Below are positions 18,097-27,196 of a stretch of DNA of 55,620 nucleotides, piece by piece (the first letter of the stretch is position 1; every line of letters begins with the position of its first letter). The notes under the pieces are model-generated. The model was not told where the DNA came from. It saw only the letters and a program-made list of their open reading frames with translations, and did not search any database. The stretch comes from Candidatus Coproplasma excrementipullorum (GTDB taxonomy: Bacteria; Bacillota; Clostridia; Christensenellales; Borkfalkiaceae): positions 1 through 55,620 of the forward strand of contig DVNU01000050.1 in assembly GCA_018714165.1 (NCBI GenBank). The letters are read 5' to 3'. The translations under genes and the position numbers were made by a program.

Positions 18097-19080
18097 ATGA
18101 CAATCAAAGAAAAAATGGACGCCATCGTAGAGCAGTTCAGCTGTGTGGGCATCGTGCCCGTAATCAAGCTGGACAAGGTTGAAAACGCTGAAAAGCTCGC
18201 CAAAGCCCTGCGCGACGGCGGCATCAACTGTGCTGAAGTCACCTTCCGTGCCAAGGGTGCGGACGAGGTCATCTCCCGCATGGTAAAGGCCTATCCCGAC
18301 ATGTTTGTCGGCGCGGGCACCGTACTCACCTGCGAGCAGGCAGACGCGGCGTATGCCGCGGGCGCTAAATTCTGCGTCGCCCCCGGTCTCAATCCCAAGG
18401 TGGTAAAGCACTGCCTGGATAAGGGCATACCCTTTGCTCCCGGTCTCTCCTCGGCCAGCGAAATAGAGCAGGCCATAGAGCTGGGGCTTGATTTTGTAAA
18501 GTTCTTCCCCGCAGAGCAGGCGGGCGGCCTGCCCTACATAAAGTCTGTGTGCGGCCCCTACACGTCAATGCGCTTCATGCCCACGGGCGGCATCACTGCG
18601 GACAACCTCAATTCCTACCTTGCATACGAAAAGATAGTATGCTGCGGCGGCAGCTGGATAGTTCCCGCAAAGCTCCTCGACGCCGAGGACTGGGACGGCA
18701 TAACGGCGCTCTGCCGCGAGGCTGTGGACAAGATGCTCGGCTTCCAGATGGTTCACGTGGGAATCAACTGCGCCAACCCCGAAGAGGCGGAGGGCGTGGC
18801 CGATATGTTCGATAACGCCTTCGGCTTCACAAAGAAGGTGGGCAACAGCTCGGTGTTCGCCTCAACGTATGTCGAGTGCATGAAAAAGCCCTTCAAGGGC
18901 AGGATGGGCCACATCGCCGTCGCCACCAACTCTGTAAAGAGGGCAATGTACCAGCTCAAGATGCGCGGCTTCACCGTCGACGAGGAATCCATAAAGTACG
19001 ACGCCAAGGGCAACACCACGGTGGCGTATCTGAAGGACGACTTCGGCGGCTTTGCAGTACACCTTGTGCTGAAAAAGTAA
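18097..19080 (+). CDS. KDPG/KHG aldolase with C-terminal VOC (glyoxalase-like) domain
   Basis: Aldolase part: VGIVPVIKLDKVENAEKLAKALRDGGINCAEVTFR, VGAGTVLTCEQADAAYAAGAKFCVAPG, FFPAEQAGG; C-terminal ~110 aa MVHVGINCANPEEAEGVADMFDNAFGF...HIAVATNSVKRAMYQLKMRGF...FGGFAVHLVLKK. Confidence 0.88.
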   Translation: MTIKEKMDAIVEQFSCVGIVPVIKLDKVENAEKLAKALRDGGINCAEVTFRAKGADEVISRMVKAYPDMFVGAGTVLTCEQADAAYAAGAKFCVAPGLNPKVVKHCLDKGIPFAPGLSSASEIEQAIELGLDFVKFFPAEQAGGLPYIKSVCGPYTSMRFMPTGGITADNLNSYLAYEKIVCCGGSWIVPAKLLDAEDWDGITALCREAVDKMLGFQMVHVGINCANPEEAEGVADMFDNAFGFTKKVGNSSVFASTYVECMKKPFKGRMGHIAVATNSVKRAMYQLKMRGFTVDEESIKYDAKGNTTVAYLKDDFGGFAVHLVLKK

Positions 19081-19299
19081 GCGCAAGGCAGTGAAATGCC
19101 CCTTAAGCCCGATTGTAAAGGGCGTGCATTATCATAGGGGCGTGAAATGCGCATTTTCAACGCGCGTTGAGGTAAGAGATTATTATTTAAAATAATTTGT
19201 TCCGCAACGCACAGCGCAGCTGTGTATTTCACGCAGTCGCAGACTGTATTTCACGCGCCGAAGGCGTATTTCACGCAAACGCAGTTTGCATTTCACGGG
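19081..19299. repeat. mini-hairpin array B (ATTTCACG type, two arms)
   Basis: Left arm GTGAAATG x2; AT-rich centre flanked by GCGTTGAGG...CCGCAACGC; right arm CACAGcgcagCTGTG-TATTTCACG-CAGTCgcaGACTG-TATTTCACG-CGCCgaaGGCG-TATTTCACG-CAAACgcaGTTTG-CATTTCACG. Confidence 0.85.
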
Positions 19300-19354
19300 C
19301 TATATTACAAAGAAAACGGATATAAAAAATATTTAATTAAATGGAGACTATATA

Positions 19355-20386
19355 ATGAAAAAGATCGTAACCATGGGCGAGATCATGCTCCGCCTTTCCA
19401 CCCCCAACAACGAAAAGTTCATCCAGGCCGACGAGTTCGACATCAACTACGGCGGCGGCGAGGCCAACGTTGCAGTTTCCTGCGCCAACTACGGCCACAA
19501 GGCTGAATTCGTGACCGCCCTTCCCGAAAACGAACTGGGCGACTGCGCGATCGCCGCTCTCCGCAAGTACGGCGTTGAAACCGACCACATCGCACGCTGC
19601 GGCGAAAGACTGGGCATCTACTACCTTGAAACGGGTTCGTCCATGCGCCCCTCCAAGGTCGTATATGACAGAGCTCATTCATCCATAACCACGGCCACCG
19701 CCAAGGATTTCGACTTCGACGCAATCTTCGAGGGCGCCGACTGGTTCCACTTCACTGGCATCACCCCCGCCGTATCGGACAGCGCCGCCGTCCTCACCGA
19801 GGAGGCTTTAAAGGCCGCTAAAAAGCACGGCGTAACCGTCTCCGTCGACCTCAACTTCCGCAAAAAGCTGTGGTCGTCCGAAAAGGCACAGAAGGTCATG
19901 ACCGGCCTTATGAAGTACGTAGACGTCTGCATCGGCAACGAAGAGGACGCTGAACTCGTCCTCGGCTTCAAGCCCGGCAAGACGGACGTAACGAGCGGCG
20001 AGCTTGAGCTTGCAGGCTACAAGTCCATCTTCGAGCAGATGGTTGCAAAGTTTAACTTCAAGTATGCCATCTCTTCCCTCCGCGTATCCCACTCCGCATC
20101 GGATAACGGCTGGTCGGCATGCATCTATTCGGCGGAGACCAAGGAATTCTACCACTCCAAGACCTATTCCATCCATCCCATCGTAGACCGCGTCGGCGGC
20201 GGCGACTCGTTCGCGGGCGGCGTCATCACCGGCTTCCTCGACGGCAAGGATTTCAAGTCTGCGCTTGAATTCGGCGTTGCGGCTTCCGCGCTCAAGCACA
20301 CCATCCCCGGCGACTTCAACCTCGTCTCCCGCAAGGAAGTTGAGGCTCTCGCAGGCGGCGACGGTTCGGGCCGCGTTCAGAGATAA
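19355..20386 (+). CDS. kdgK: 2-dehydro-3-deoxygluconokinase (PfkB family)
   Basis: MKKIVTMGEIMLRLSTPNNEKFIQADEFDINYGGGEANVAVS; C-terminal DRVGGGDSFAGGVITGFLDG; operon context. Confidence 0.88.
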   Translation: MKKIVTMGEIMLRLSTPNNEKFIQADEFDINYGGGEANVAVSCANYGHKAEFVTALPENELGDCAIAALRKYGVETDHIARCGERLGIYYLETGSSMRPSKVVYDRAHSSITTATAKDFDFDAIFEGADWFHFTGITPAVSDSAAVLTEEALKAAKKHGVTVSVDLNFRKKLWSSEKAQKVMTGLMKYVDVCIGNEEDAELVLGFKPGKTDVTSGELELAGYKSIFEQMVAKFNFKYAISSLRVSHSASDNGWSACIYSAETKEFYHSKTYSIHPIVDRVGGGDSFAGGVITGFLDGKDFKSALEFGVAASALKHTIPGDFNLVSRKEVEALAGGDGSGRVQR

Positions 20387-21225
20387 TGAAGATAGCATTT
20401 CGCACGCACGACCTCGGCGAAAAGGGCATTGACGGCCTGATATACCGCCTCCAACAGTATAAAATAGAGGCCGTTCAGCTCGTCGTCTATAAATTTATGG
20501 ACGGCATAAAGCAGAAGCCGGGCAGTTTATCGCCCGAAATGGCGGAATATATCGGCAAGGCCTTAAAGGGGGCGGGCGTCTCCGTCCCCCTGATAGGTGC
20601 CTACTTCAACCCCGTTCACTCCGATAAGCATAAGGTGGCCGACTGCAAGCAAACTTTCAAGGAGTATCTGCAGTACGCCAAGGTGCTTGGTTCAAACATA
20701 GTAGGCAGCGAAACTGGCTCCTTCAACGACGACAAATGGACGTACAACCCTCTCAACCGCACGGAAGAGGCCCTTCAGACGGTCATTGAAACATTCACCG
20801 AACTTGCCGACTACGCGGCCGAACAGGGAGCGTATATAGGAATGGAGGGCGCCGCGGGGCACTGCTGTTACTGCGTAAAGCAGTTGAAGCGCGCCATAGA
20901 CGGCGTCAACCGCCCCAACGTCAAGGTCATATTCGATCTTTACAACTACCTCGATATGTCCAACTATGATAAGTATATGGACATTCTCGATGAAGGCCTT
21001 GCAACCTTCGCAGGTAGAATAGTCGTGTTCCACATGAAGGACTTCGTCATAGAGGACGGCAAAGTAAAGCAGGTCGCGCCCGGCAAGGGCAACTTCGACT
21101 ATCCCGCCATACTCAAAAAGATAAAGGCCTACGATAAGGACGCCGTGCTGGTGCTTGAAGGCACCACGGGCGAGGATATTGGGCCTTCGATTGAGTTTGT
21201 AAAAAACACATGGGCGCAAGCATAA
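20386..21225 (+). CDS. sugar phosphate isomerase/epimerase (xylose isomerase-like TIM barrel)
   Basis: AP-endonuclease 2-type fold: GSNIVGSETGSF, NVKVIFDLYNYLD, VVFHMKDFVIEDGKVKQVAPGKGNFDYPAI. Confidence 0.8.
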   Translation: MKIAFRTHDLGEKGIDGLIYRLQQYKIEAVQLVVYKFMDGIKQKPGSLSPEMAEYIGKALKGAGVSVPLIGAYFNPVHSDKHKVADCKQTFKEYLQYAKVLGSNIVGSETGSFNDDKWTYNPLNRTEEALQTVIETFTELADYAAEQGAYIGMEGAAGHCCYCVKQLKRAIDGVNRPNVKVIFDLYNYLDMSNYDKYMDILDEGLATFAGRIVVFHMKDFVIEDGKVKQVAPGKGNFDYPAILKKIKAYDKDAVLVLEGTTGEDIGPSIEFVKNTWAQA

Positions 21226-21503
21226 TGCGGGCGGTGCCCGCGTGAAATGCGCGGCTATGCCGTGCGTGAAATGAAAACGGCGAGCCATTTTCGTGAAATG
21301 CCGCCTCAACTCCTCTTTTCAATTGAGTTTATCAAAGGCGGCGTGAAATGCAACCTTGTGGTTGCGTTTAGGTGAGCATCTTTGCGCCCTTGGCGCATAA
21401 TTTACGCCACAACGCACAGCGCAGCTGTGTATTTCACGCAGTCGCAGACTGTATTTCACACGCCGAAGGCGTATTTCGCGCAAACGCAGTTTGAATTTCA
21501 CCA
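21226..21503. repeat. mini-hairpin array C (4 left + 4 right units)
   Basis: GTGAAATG at 21242, 21266, 21293, 21343; ATTTCAC (one ATTTCGC) at 21431, 21453, 21473, 21495; a hairpin between each pair. Confidence 0.88.
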
Positions 21504-21540
21504 GATATTAGCGGCGTAAGCCGCACAGGAGATTTTAACA

Positions 21541-22410
21541 ATGAAATTCGACGTCAGGTATGCAAATCATCCCGATGATTCAAAACATTACGACACTACA
21601 GAGCTTCGCAAAAAGTACTTAATTGAAAAGCTTTTCGAAGCTGACGACATTTTACTCACCTATTCCCATCAGGACAGAATTATCGCGGGCGGCGCTATGC
21701 CCGTAAACAAAGCTCTGTCCCTCGGCACCTTCAAGGAGCTTGCAACCAACTACTTCCTTGAGCGCCGCGAGATGGGCGTCATCAATATCGGCGGCGCGGG
21801 CGTCATCGAGCTCGACGGTAAAAAGTACGATATAGGCTTTAAGGAGGGCATCTACATCGGCAAGGGCACTAAGGAAGTAACCTTCTCCTCAGTCGATAAA
21901 AATAATCCCGCAAAGTTCTACATCAACTCCAGCCCCGCGCACAAGGAATATCCCACAGTTAAAATCGTAAAGCCTGTAGAGGGCAAGGAACCTCCCGCAG
22001 GCACAAGATACTGCATCCAGCGCCACCTCGGCACGGTTGAGGGCATGAACAAGCGCACTATCAACCAGTTCATTATCGGCGGTGTATGCGAGAGCTGCCA
22101 GCTTTCGATGGGCATGACCGAACTTGAAGTCGGCTCCTCGTGGAACACCCTGCCTTCGCACACCCACGAGAGGAGAATGGAGGTATATATGTACTTCGAG
22201 CTCCCCGCCGACCAGACCGTGTTCCACCTCATGGGCACCCCGCAGGAGACGCGCCACATCGTTATGCACAACGAGCAGGCCGTAATCTCTCCTTCGTGGT
22301 CGATTCACACCGGCGTGGGCACTATGAATTACACCTTCATCTGGGATATGTGCGGCGAAAACCAGACCTACGACGATATGGATAATATTGCAACGCAGGA
22401 CTTGCGTTAA
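21541..22410 (+). CDS. kduI: 5-dehydro-4-deoxy-D-glucuronate isomerase
   Basis: [78 protein letters not shown]. Confidence 0.95.
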   Translation: MKFDVRYANHPDDSKHYDTTELRKKYLIEKLFEADDILLTYSHQDRIIAGGAMPVNKALSLGTFKELATNYFLERREMGVINIGGAGVIELDGKKYDIGFKEGIYIGKGTKEVTFSSVDKNNPAKFYINSSPAHKEYPTVKIVKPVEGKEPPAGTRYCIQRHLGTVEGMNKRTINQFIIGGVCESCQLSMGMTELEVGSSWNTLPSHTHERRMEVYMYFELPADQTVFHLMGTPQETRHIVMHNEQAVISPSWSIHTGVGTMNYTFIWDMCGENQTYDDMDNIATQDLR

Positions 22411-22620
22411 GCAAGTTGCGTTGAGTGAAATGCGGGCTCTGCCCGCGTGAAATACGCTTTGGCGTGTGAAATACAGTCTGCGACTGCGTGAAATACACAG
22501 CTGTGCTTGTGCGTTGTGGCAAAAATTATTATAAATATAAGTGTTTACCATAACGCAACATTTTATGTTGCATTTCACGCGCCGTAGGGGTATTTCACGC
22601 AAACGAAGTTTGCATTTCAC
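22411..22620. repeat. mini-hairpin array D (4 left + 3 right units)
   Basis: GTGAAATGCGGGCTCTGCCCGC-GTGAAATACGC..., centre GCGTTGTGG...CCATAACGC, right arm GCATTTCACG x3; left arm is the inverse of the array B/C right arm. Confidence 0.85.
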
Positions 22621-22670
22621 CCATTGCTGGCAATGCAACCAAGACTTTCGTGAAACTCTAAAATAAATAA

Positions 22671-22844
22671 CGTCGCAAGGCGAATTCATTTCGCCGCAAG
22701 CGGCCCCAATTTGTTGCGCAAGCAACCTCAGCGAGGGGAATTTGCGCGATTATATAATACGAGTGCCCTTCGGCATCGCGCAAAGGGGAGCAGGGCTCCC
22801 CGAATCACGAAAAATTGTTGCGCGTCGCCAGCGCACAATTTTTG
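22671..22844. repeat. structured intergenic element family 2, copy X
   Basis: About 175 bp aligning nearly end to end with the reverse complement of 28611-28783; multiple nested hairpins. Confidence 0.8.
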
Positions 22845-22871
22845 TGAAAAATTATTAAGGGGAAATAAAAA

Positions 22872-23981
22872 ATGGCACAACTTAAATTTGTAAACGTAAA
22901 CAAAGTGTATCCCAACGGATACCACGCCGTACACGATTTCAATATGGAGATCAAAGACGGCGAATTTATCTGCCTCGTAGGCGATTCGGGCTGCGGTAAG
23001 TCCACAACGCTTCGTATGATTGCCGGCCTTGAGGATATCACCGCAGGCGAATTCTATATCGACGGCAAGCTCGCAAACCAGATGTCGTCGAGGGAGAGGG
23101 GAATAGCCATGGTATTCCAGTCCTACGCGCTCTATCCCCACTTAACCGTCGCCGAAAACCTCGGCTTCGGTCTCACTCTTGAGGGCATCGATATGGATGT
23201 AATCGATAAAAGGGTCGCCGCCACGGCAGAGATTTTAGGCCTCACGCCCTATCTCGACAGGTTCCCCCGCAATCTTTCGGGCGGCCAGTGTCAGCGTGTC
23301 GCCGTCGGTCGCGCGCTCATAAGAAAGGTGTCCATATTCCTCATGGACGAACCCCTTTCCAACCTCGACGCAAAACAGCGCGTCACCATGCGTTCGGAGA
23401 TAAAGCAGATCCACCGCACGGTAGGCGCTACCACCATCTACGTCACCCACGACCAGACCGAGGCCATGACCATGTCCGACAGAATAGTTGTAATGAAGTC
23501 GGGCGGCTACGTTCAGCAGATAGGCACCCCCTACGAGCTGTACTTCAATCCCGCAAACCTCTTCGTTGCAGGCTTCATAGGCGAACCTCCCATGAATTTC
23601 CTGCGCGGCACGGTTGAAGGCGGCCACTTTGTAAACGGCTCCGTGGACTTCGATATCTCCGGCATAGTAGACGACGTGGCTTCCATCGAGGGTAAAGCGG
23701 TGGTATTTGCCTTCCGTCCCGAAGCTATCCGTCTTCCCAAGGACGGCAAGGCCGCAGACGACGAGTACCTTGTAACTTCCAATGTTGACCTCACCGAGCT
23801 TCTCGGCGACACCACCAACGTATACGCAAACGTCGGTTCTGTAAACGTAATCTTAAAGGTCAATCCTCACCATGCGCCCCGTATGGGCGACGAGTTCGAC
23901 TTCGTCGTTCCCCACAAGGCGGCATACATCTTCGACGCTGAGACCGGAAATGTCGTTCCGTCGAGCATAAAGAGGAACTGA
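22872..23981 (+). CDS. sugar ABC transporter ATP-binding protein (UgpC/MsmX family)
   Basis: GDSGCGKSTTLRMIAGLEDI, LSGGQCQRVAVGRALIRK, FLMDEPLSNLDA, C-terminal TOBE. Confidence 0.93.
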   Translation: MAQLKFVNVNKVYPNGYHAVHDFNMEIKDGEFICLVGDSGCGKSTTLRMIAGLEDITAGEFYIDGKLANQMSSRERGIAMVFQSYALYPHLTVAENLGFGLTLEGIDMDVIDKRVAATAEILGLTPYLDRFPRNLSGGQCQRVAVGRALIRKVSIFLMDEPLSNLDAKQRVTMRSEIKQIHRTVGATTIYVTHDQTEAMTMSDRIVVMKSGGYVQQIGTPYELYFNPANLFVAGFIGEPPMNFLRGTVEGGHFVNGSVDFDISGIVDDVASIEGKAVVFAFRPEAIRLPKDGKAADDEYLVTSNVDLTELLGDTTNVYANVGSVNVILKVNPHHAPRMGDEFDFVVPHKAAYIFDAETGNVVPSSIKRN

Positions 23982-23995
23982 TAATAATTTGCGCG

Positions 23996-24021
23996 CCGCC
24001 GCGCAGTTTACTGCGCGGCGG
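23996..24021 (+). terminator. intercistronic GC-rich hairpin 3' of msmX-like gene
   Basis: CCGCCGCGCAGT-tt-ACTGCGCGGCGG, no clear poly-T. Confidence 0.4.
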
Positions 24022-24110
24022 ACGTTGCCGTGTTCTGCCGCTTTGCCCTGTGCTTCCCTTGCGCAAGGGAGGTGACAATAAGGTATTGCGCCGCAGGCGC
24101 ACTGATACCC

Positions 24111-24241
24111 ACCGCAATGCACGCGCAGCGTGCAATTCATGCGCACAGTCAGTAAACCTCATAATATATCGCGGGCAAAGTGCGCAATTCATGAAAACGG
24201 TCTGCCGTTTTCAATTCATGCACCGCAGGTGCAATTCATTG
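24111..24241. repeat. mini-hairpin array E (AATTCATG type)
   Basis: CACGcgcaGCGTG-CAATTCATG-GCGCAC..GTGCGC-AATTCATG-AAAACGGtctgCCGTTTT-CAATTCATG-CACCgcaGGTG-CAATTCATT. Confidence 0.85.
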
Positions 24242-24282
24242 TCATATAAAGGGAATATCCCACTGAGGAGAGTTTTTTTCAT

Positions 24283-25731
24283 ATGGAAACTTTAAGCAAA
24301 AAAATACACAACAAACCCCAAAGACCCATTAAGATTATGCAGTTCGGCGAGGGTAACTTCCTTCGCGCGTTTGTAGACTGGATAATCCAGAATCTCAACG
24401 ATAACGGCGCCATCAACTCGTCCGTTGCAGTCGTTCAGCCCATGCCCTTCGGCAGAGTGGCTGATATCGCCGCGCAGGACGGCCTGTACACCGTCCGTCT
24501 CGAAGGCATAGACAAGGGCGAAAAGGTTAAAAAGAGCCAGATCATCGACGTGATCGGCGACTGCATCAACCCCTTCACCGATTACGAACACTTCCTCTCC
24601 TACGGCGAGAGCGAGGATTTGCAGATAATTATTTCCAACACCACCGAGGCGGGCATTGCCTACGACCCTGCCGACACCGATTTTACCCAGTGTCCCAAGT
24701 CATTCCCCGGCAAGCTTCTGGCCCTGTTGAAGCGCAGATATGACCACTTCAACGGCGATATGACCAAGGGCCTTGCGATAGTTCCCTGCGAGCTTATCGA
24801 CAACAACGGCGACGAGCTGTACAAGTGCCTCACCCAGCTTGCCGAACACATCGGCTACGACAAGGCGTTTATAAACTGGCTGCACAACGCCAACCATTAT
24901 ACTTCCACGCTCGTAGACCGCATCGTCCCCGGCTATCCCAAGAACGAGATAGACGCTATCCGCGAGGAGTGCGGCTATATCGACAACAACGTCGTCAAGG
25001 GCGAAATTTTCCACCTTTGGGTACTTAAAAAAGAGCCCTATATCCAGAGCATATTCCCCGCCGATTCAACGGGCCTCAACGTCATCTTCGCCGATGACAT
25101 CAAGCCCTACAAACAGCGCAAGGTAAAGATACTCAACGGCTCGCACACCGCAATGGTGCCCGTCGCATATCTCTGCGGCATAGACACCGTCGGCGAGGCC
25201 GTAAACGATCCCACTATAGGCAAGTTCGTGCGCGACTTCGTATTCGACGAGGTCAATCCCACGATAGATCTGCCCCAGGATCAGATGGTGGCCTTCGCAA
25301 CCTCCGTCATAGAAAGATATCAGAACCCCTATATCCGTCATGAGCTCATGTCCATTGCGCTCAACTCGACGACCAAGTTCCGCACCCGCCTTCTGCCCAC
25401 GCTTACGGACTACGTGCGCATCAAGGGCAAGCTGCCTCTGCACCTCGTGTTCGCGTTTGCGGCGCTCTGCCTCTTCCACAAGGGCAAGAGGGGGGACGAG
25501 GCAATCGCCCTGAAGGATGATCCCGCCCTTTTGGAGCACTGGACGAAGATGTGGAACGAATGCGGCACAGACTATAAGAAGTTCGCCAAAGAGGCTCTCG
25601 GCTGGAAGGAAGCGTGGGAGATGGATATGAACACAATTCATCCCGCCCTTGCGGACACCGTTGCCGGCTACCTCAAGGAGATGGAACAGAAGGGCATGAG
25701 AGCCGCCGTAGAGGAATTTGTAAATGGCTAA
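24283..25731 (+). CDS. uxaB: tagaturonate reductase
   Basis: IKIMQFGEGNFLRAFVDWIIQNLND, KVKILNGSHTAMVPVAYLCG, mannitol dehydrogenase fold; overlaps uxaA. Confidence 0.9.
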   Translation: METLSKKIHNKPQRPIKIMQFGEGNFLRAFVDWIIQNLNDNGAINSSVAVVQPMPFGRVADIAAQDGLYTVRLEGIDKGEKVKKSQIIDVIGDCINPFTDYEHFLSYGESEDLQIIISNTTEAGIAYDPADTDFTQCPKSFPGKLLALLKRRYDHFNGDMTKGLAIVPCELIDNNGDELYKCLTQLAEHIGYDKAFINWLHNANHYTSTLVDRIVPGYPKNEIDAIREECGYIDNNVVKGEIFHLWVLKKEPYIQSIFPADSTGLNVIFADDIKPYKQRKVKILNGSHTAMVPVAYLCGIDTVGEAVNDPTIGKFVRDFVFDEVNPTIDLPQDQMVAFATSVIERYQNPYIRHELMSIALNSTTKFRTRLLPTLTDYVRIKGKLPLHLVFAFAALCLFHKGKRGDEAIALKDDPALLEHWTKMWNECGTDYKKFAKEALGWKEAWEMDMNTIHPALADTVAGYLKEMEQKGMRAAVEEFVNG

Positions 25732-27196
25732 AAAATCTATAATCATCAACCCTTTGGACAATGTGGCCGTCGCCCTCACAGACCTCGTTAAAGGGGACAT
25801 ATATGAGGGTGTAACGCTCACAGAGGACATAACTAAGGGTCATAAGTTCGCCCTCAGACCCATAAAGGAAGGGGAGAACATCATAAAGTACGGCACGGCC
25901 ATCGCGCACGCCACCAGGGATATCGTCCCCGGCGAGCACGTGCACACGCACAACGTGGCCACCAACCTCAACGAAAATCTTGAGTACACCTACAACCCCG
26001 TCGACTGCACCCTGCCCAAGGGCAAGATGAGGCAGGTCAACGTATATCACCGCAAGAGCGGCGAAGTGGGCATACGCAACGAGCTGTGGGTAATCCCCAC
26101 CGTCGGCTGTGTAAACGGCCAGGCCAAGGAGATTGTTGAAACCTTCAAGGCAAAGTACGGCGAGGAGGGCACGGACGGCGTGTTCACCTTCCCTCACCCC
26201 TACGGCTGTTCGCAGCTGGGCGACGACCACGAGCGCACCAAGTTCATGCTCCAGAAGATGGTTCGCCACCCCAATGCGGGCGGCGTGCTGGTGCTCGGTT
26301 TAGGCTGTGAAAACAACCAGATGGCGGCCTTCAAGGAAGGGCTCGGCAAGGTGGACGGGAGCAGGATAAAGTTCCTCGTCTGCCAGGAAGTCGAGGACGA
26401 GATAGAGGCGGGCGTGGAGCTCTGCCGTCAGATTGCCGAAGAGATGAAGAAGGACAGGAGGGAGCCTACCGACATCTCCTGCCTCAAAGTCGGCTTAAAG
26501 TGCGGCGGTTCGGACGGCCTTTCGGGCATAACCGCCAATCCCCTCGTGGGCTTCTTCTCAGACTACATCGTCTCCGTCGGCGGCACGTCCGTCCTGTCCG
26601 AAGTGCCTGAAATGTTCGGCGCCGAACAGCAGCTTATGAACCGCTGCAAGGACGAGGCTACGTTCAAAAAGGCTGTAAAGCTCATAAACGACTTCAAGGA
26701 CTACTTCCGCGCCAACGGCCAGCCCGTGGGCGAAAATCCTTCGCCCGGCAACAAGGCGGGCGGCATAACGACGCTTGAGGACAAGTCGTGCGGTTGCACG
26801 CAGAAGTCGGGTTCGGGTCCCATAACCGACGTCGTGTTCGACGACGGATATGTCACGGCCAAGGGCTTAAACCTCTTAAACGGCCCCGGCAACGATATGT
26901 GCGCCGTAACCAACCTCGGCGCGGCGGGTTGCCATCTCGTGCTCTTCACCACGGGCCGCGGCACGCCATTCGGCGGGTTTATCCCCACCCTTAAAATCGC
27001 CACCAACAACGAGCTCGCCGCCAAGAAGTCCAACTGGATAGACTTCAATGCGGGCGCCGTGCTCGACAGCGACTTCGATACCCAGCTTGAAAAGCTCATC
27101 GACCTCATTGTGGAGGTTGCCGGCGGCAAACAGACCAAAAACGAAATCAACAATACTAGAGAAATTGCAATCTTCAAAACGGGAGTTACATTATAA
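25724..27196 (+). CDS. uxaA: altronate dehydratase
   Basis: N-terminal SAF-like domain, GYPHPYGCSQLGDDHE-type motif (FPHPYGCSQLGDDHERTK), LKCGGSDGLSGITANPLVG. Confidence 0.94.
   Translation: MAKKSIIINPLDNVAVALTDLVKGDIYEGVTLTEDITKGHKFALRPIKEGENIIKYGTAIAHATRDIVPGEHVHTHNVATNLNENLEYTYNPVDCTLPKGKMRQVNVYHRKSGEVGIRNELWVIPTVGCVNGQAKEIVETFKAKYGEEGTDGVFTFPHPYGCSQLGDDHERTKFMLQKMVRHPNAGGVLVLGLGCENNQMAAFKEGLGKVDGSRIKFLVCQEVEDEIEAGVELCRQIAEEMKKDRREPTDISCLKVGLKCGGSDGLSGITANPLVGFFSDYIVSVGGTSVLSEVPEMFGAEQQLMNRCKDEATFKKAVKLINDFKDYFRANGQPVGENPSPGNKAGGITTLEDKSCGCTQKSGSGPITDVVFDDGYVTAKGLNLLNGPGNDMCAVTNLGAAGCHLVLFTTGRGTPFGGFIPTLKIATNNELAAKKSNWIDFNAGAVLDSDFDTQLEKLIDLIVEVAGGKQTKNEINNTREIAIFKTGVTL

Noticed and set aside
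22411-22725. ORFs in hairpin arrays (e.g. 21889..22725 minus extension, 22337..22522)
   Set aside because: Repeat-derived reading frames such as YFTQSQTVFH; not protein-coding in appearance.
19081-24241. Hairpin arrays as CRISPR
   Set aside because: Constant word is only 7-9 nt, the intervals are short self-complementary hairpins of variable length, orientation flips within an array, and there are no cas genes.
24660-25830. Minus-strand ORFs over uxaB/uxaA (e.g. 25066..25830)
   Set aside because: Shadow ORFs of conserved uronate genes; no independent support.
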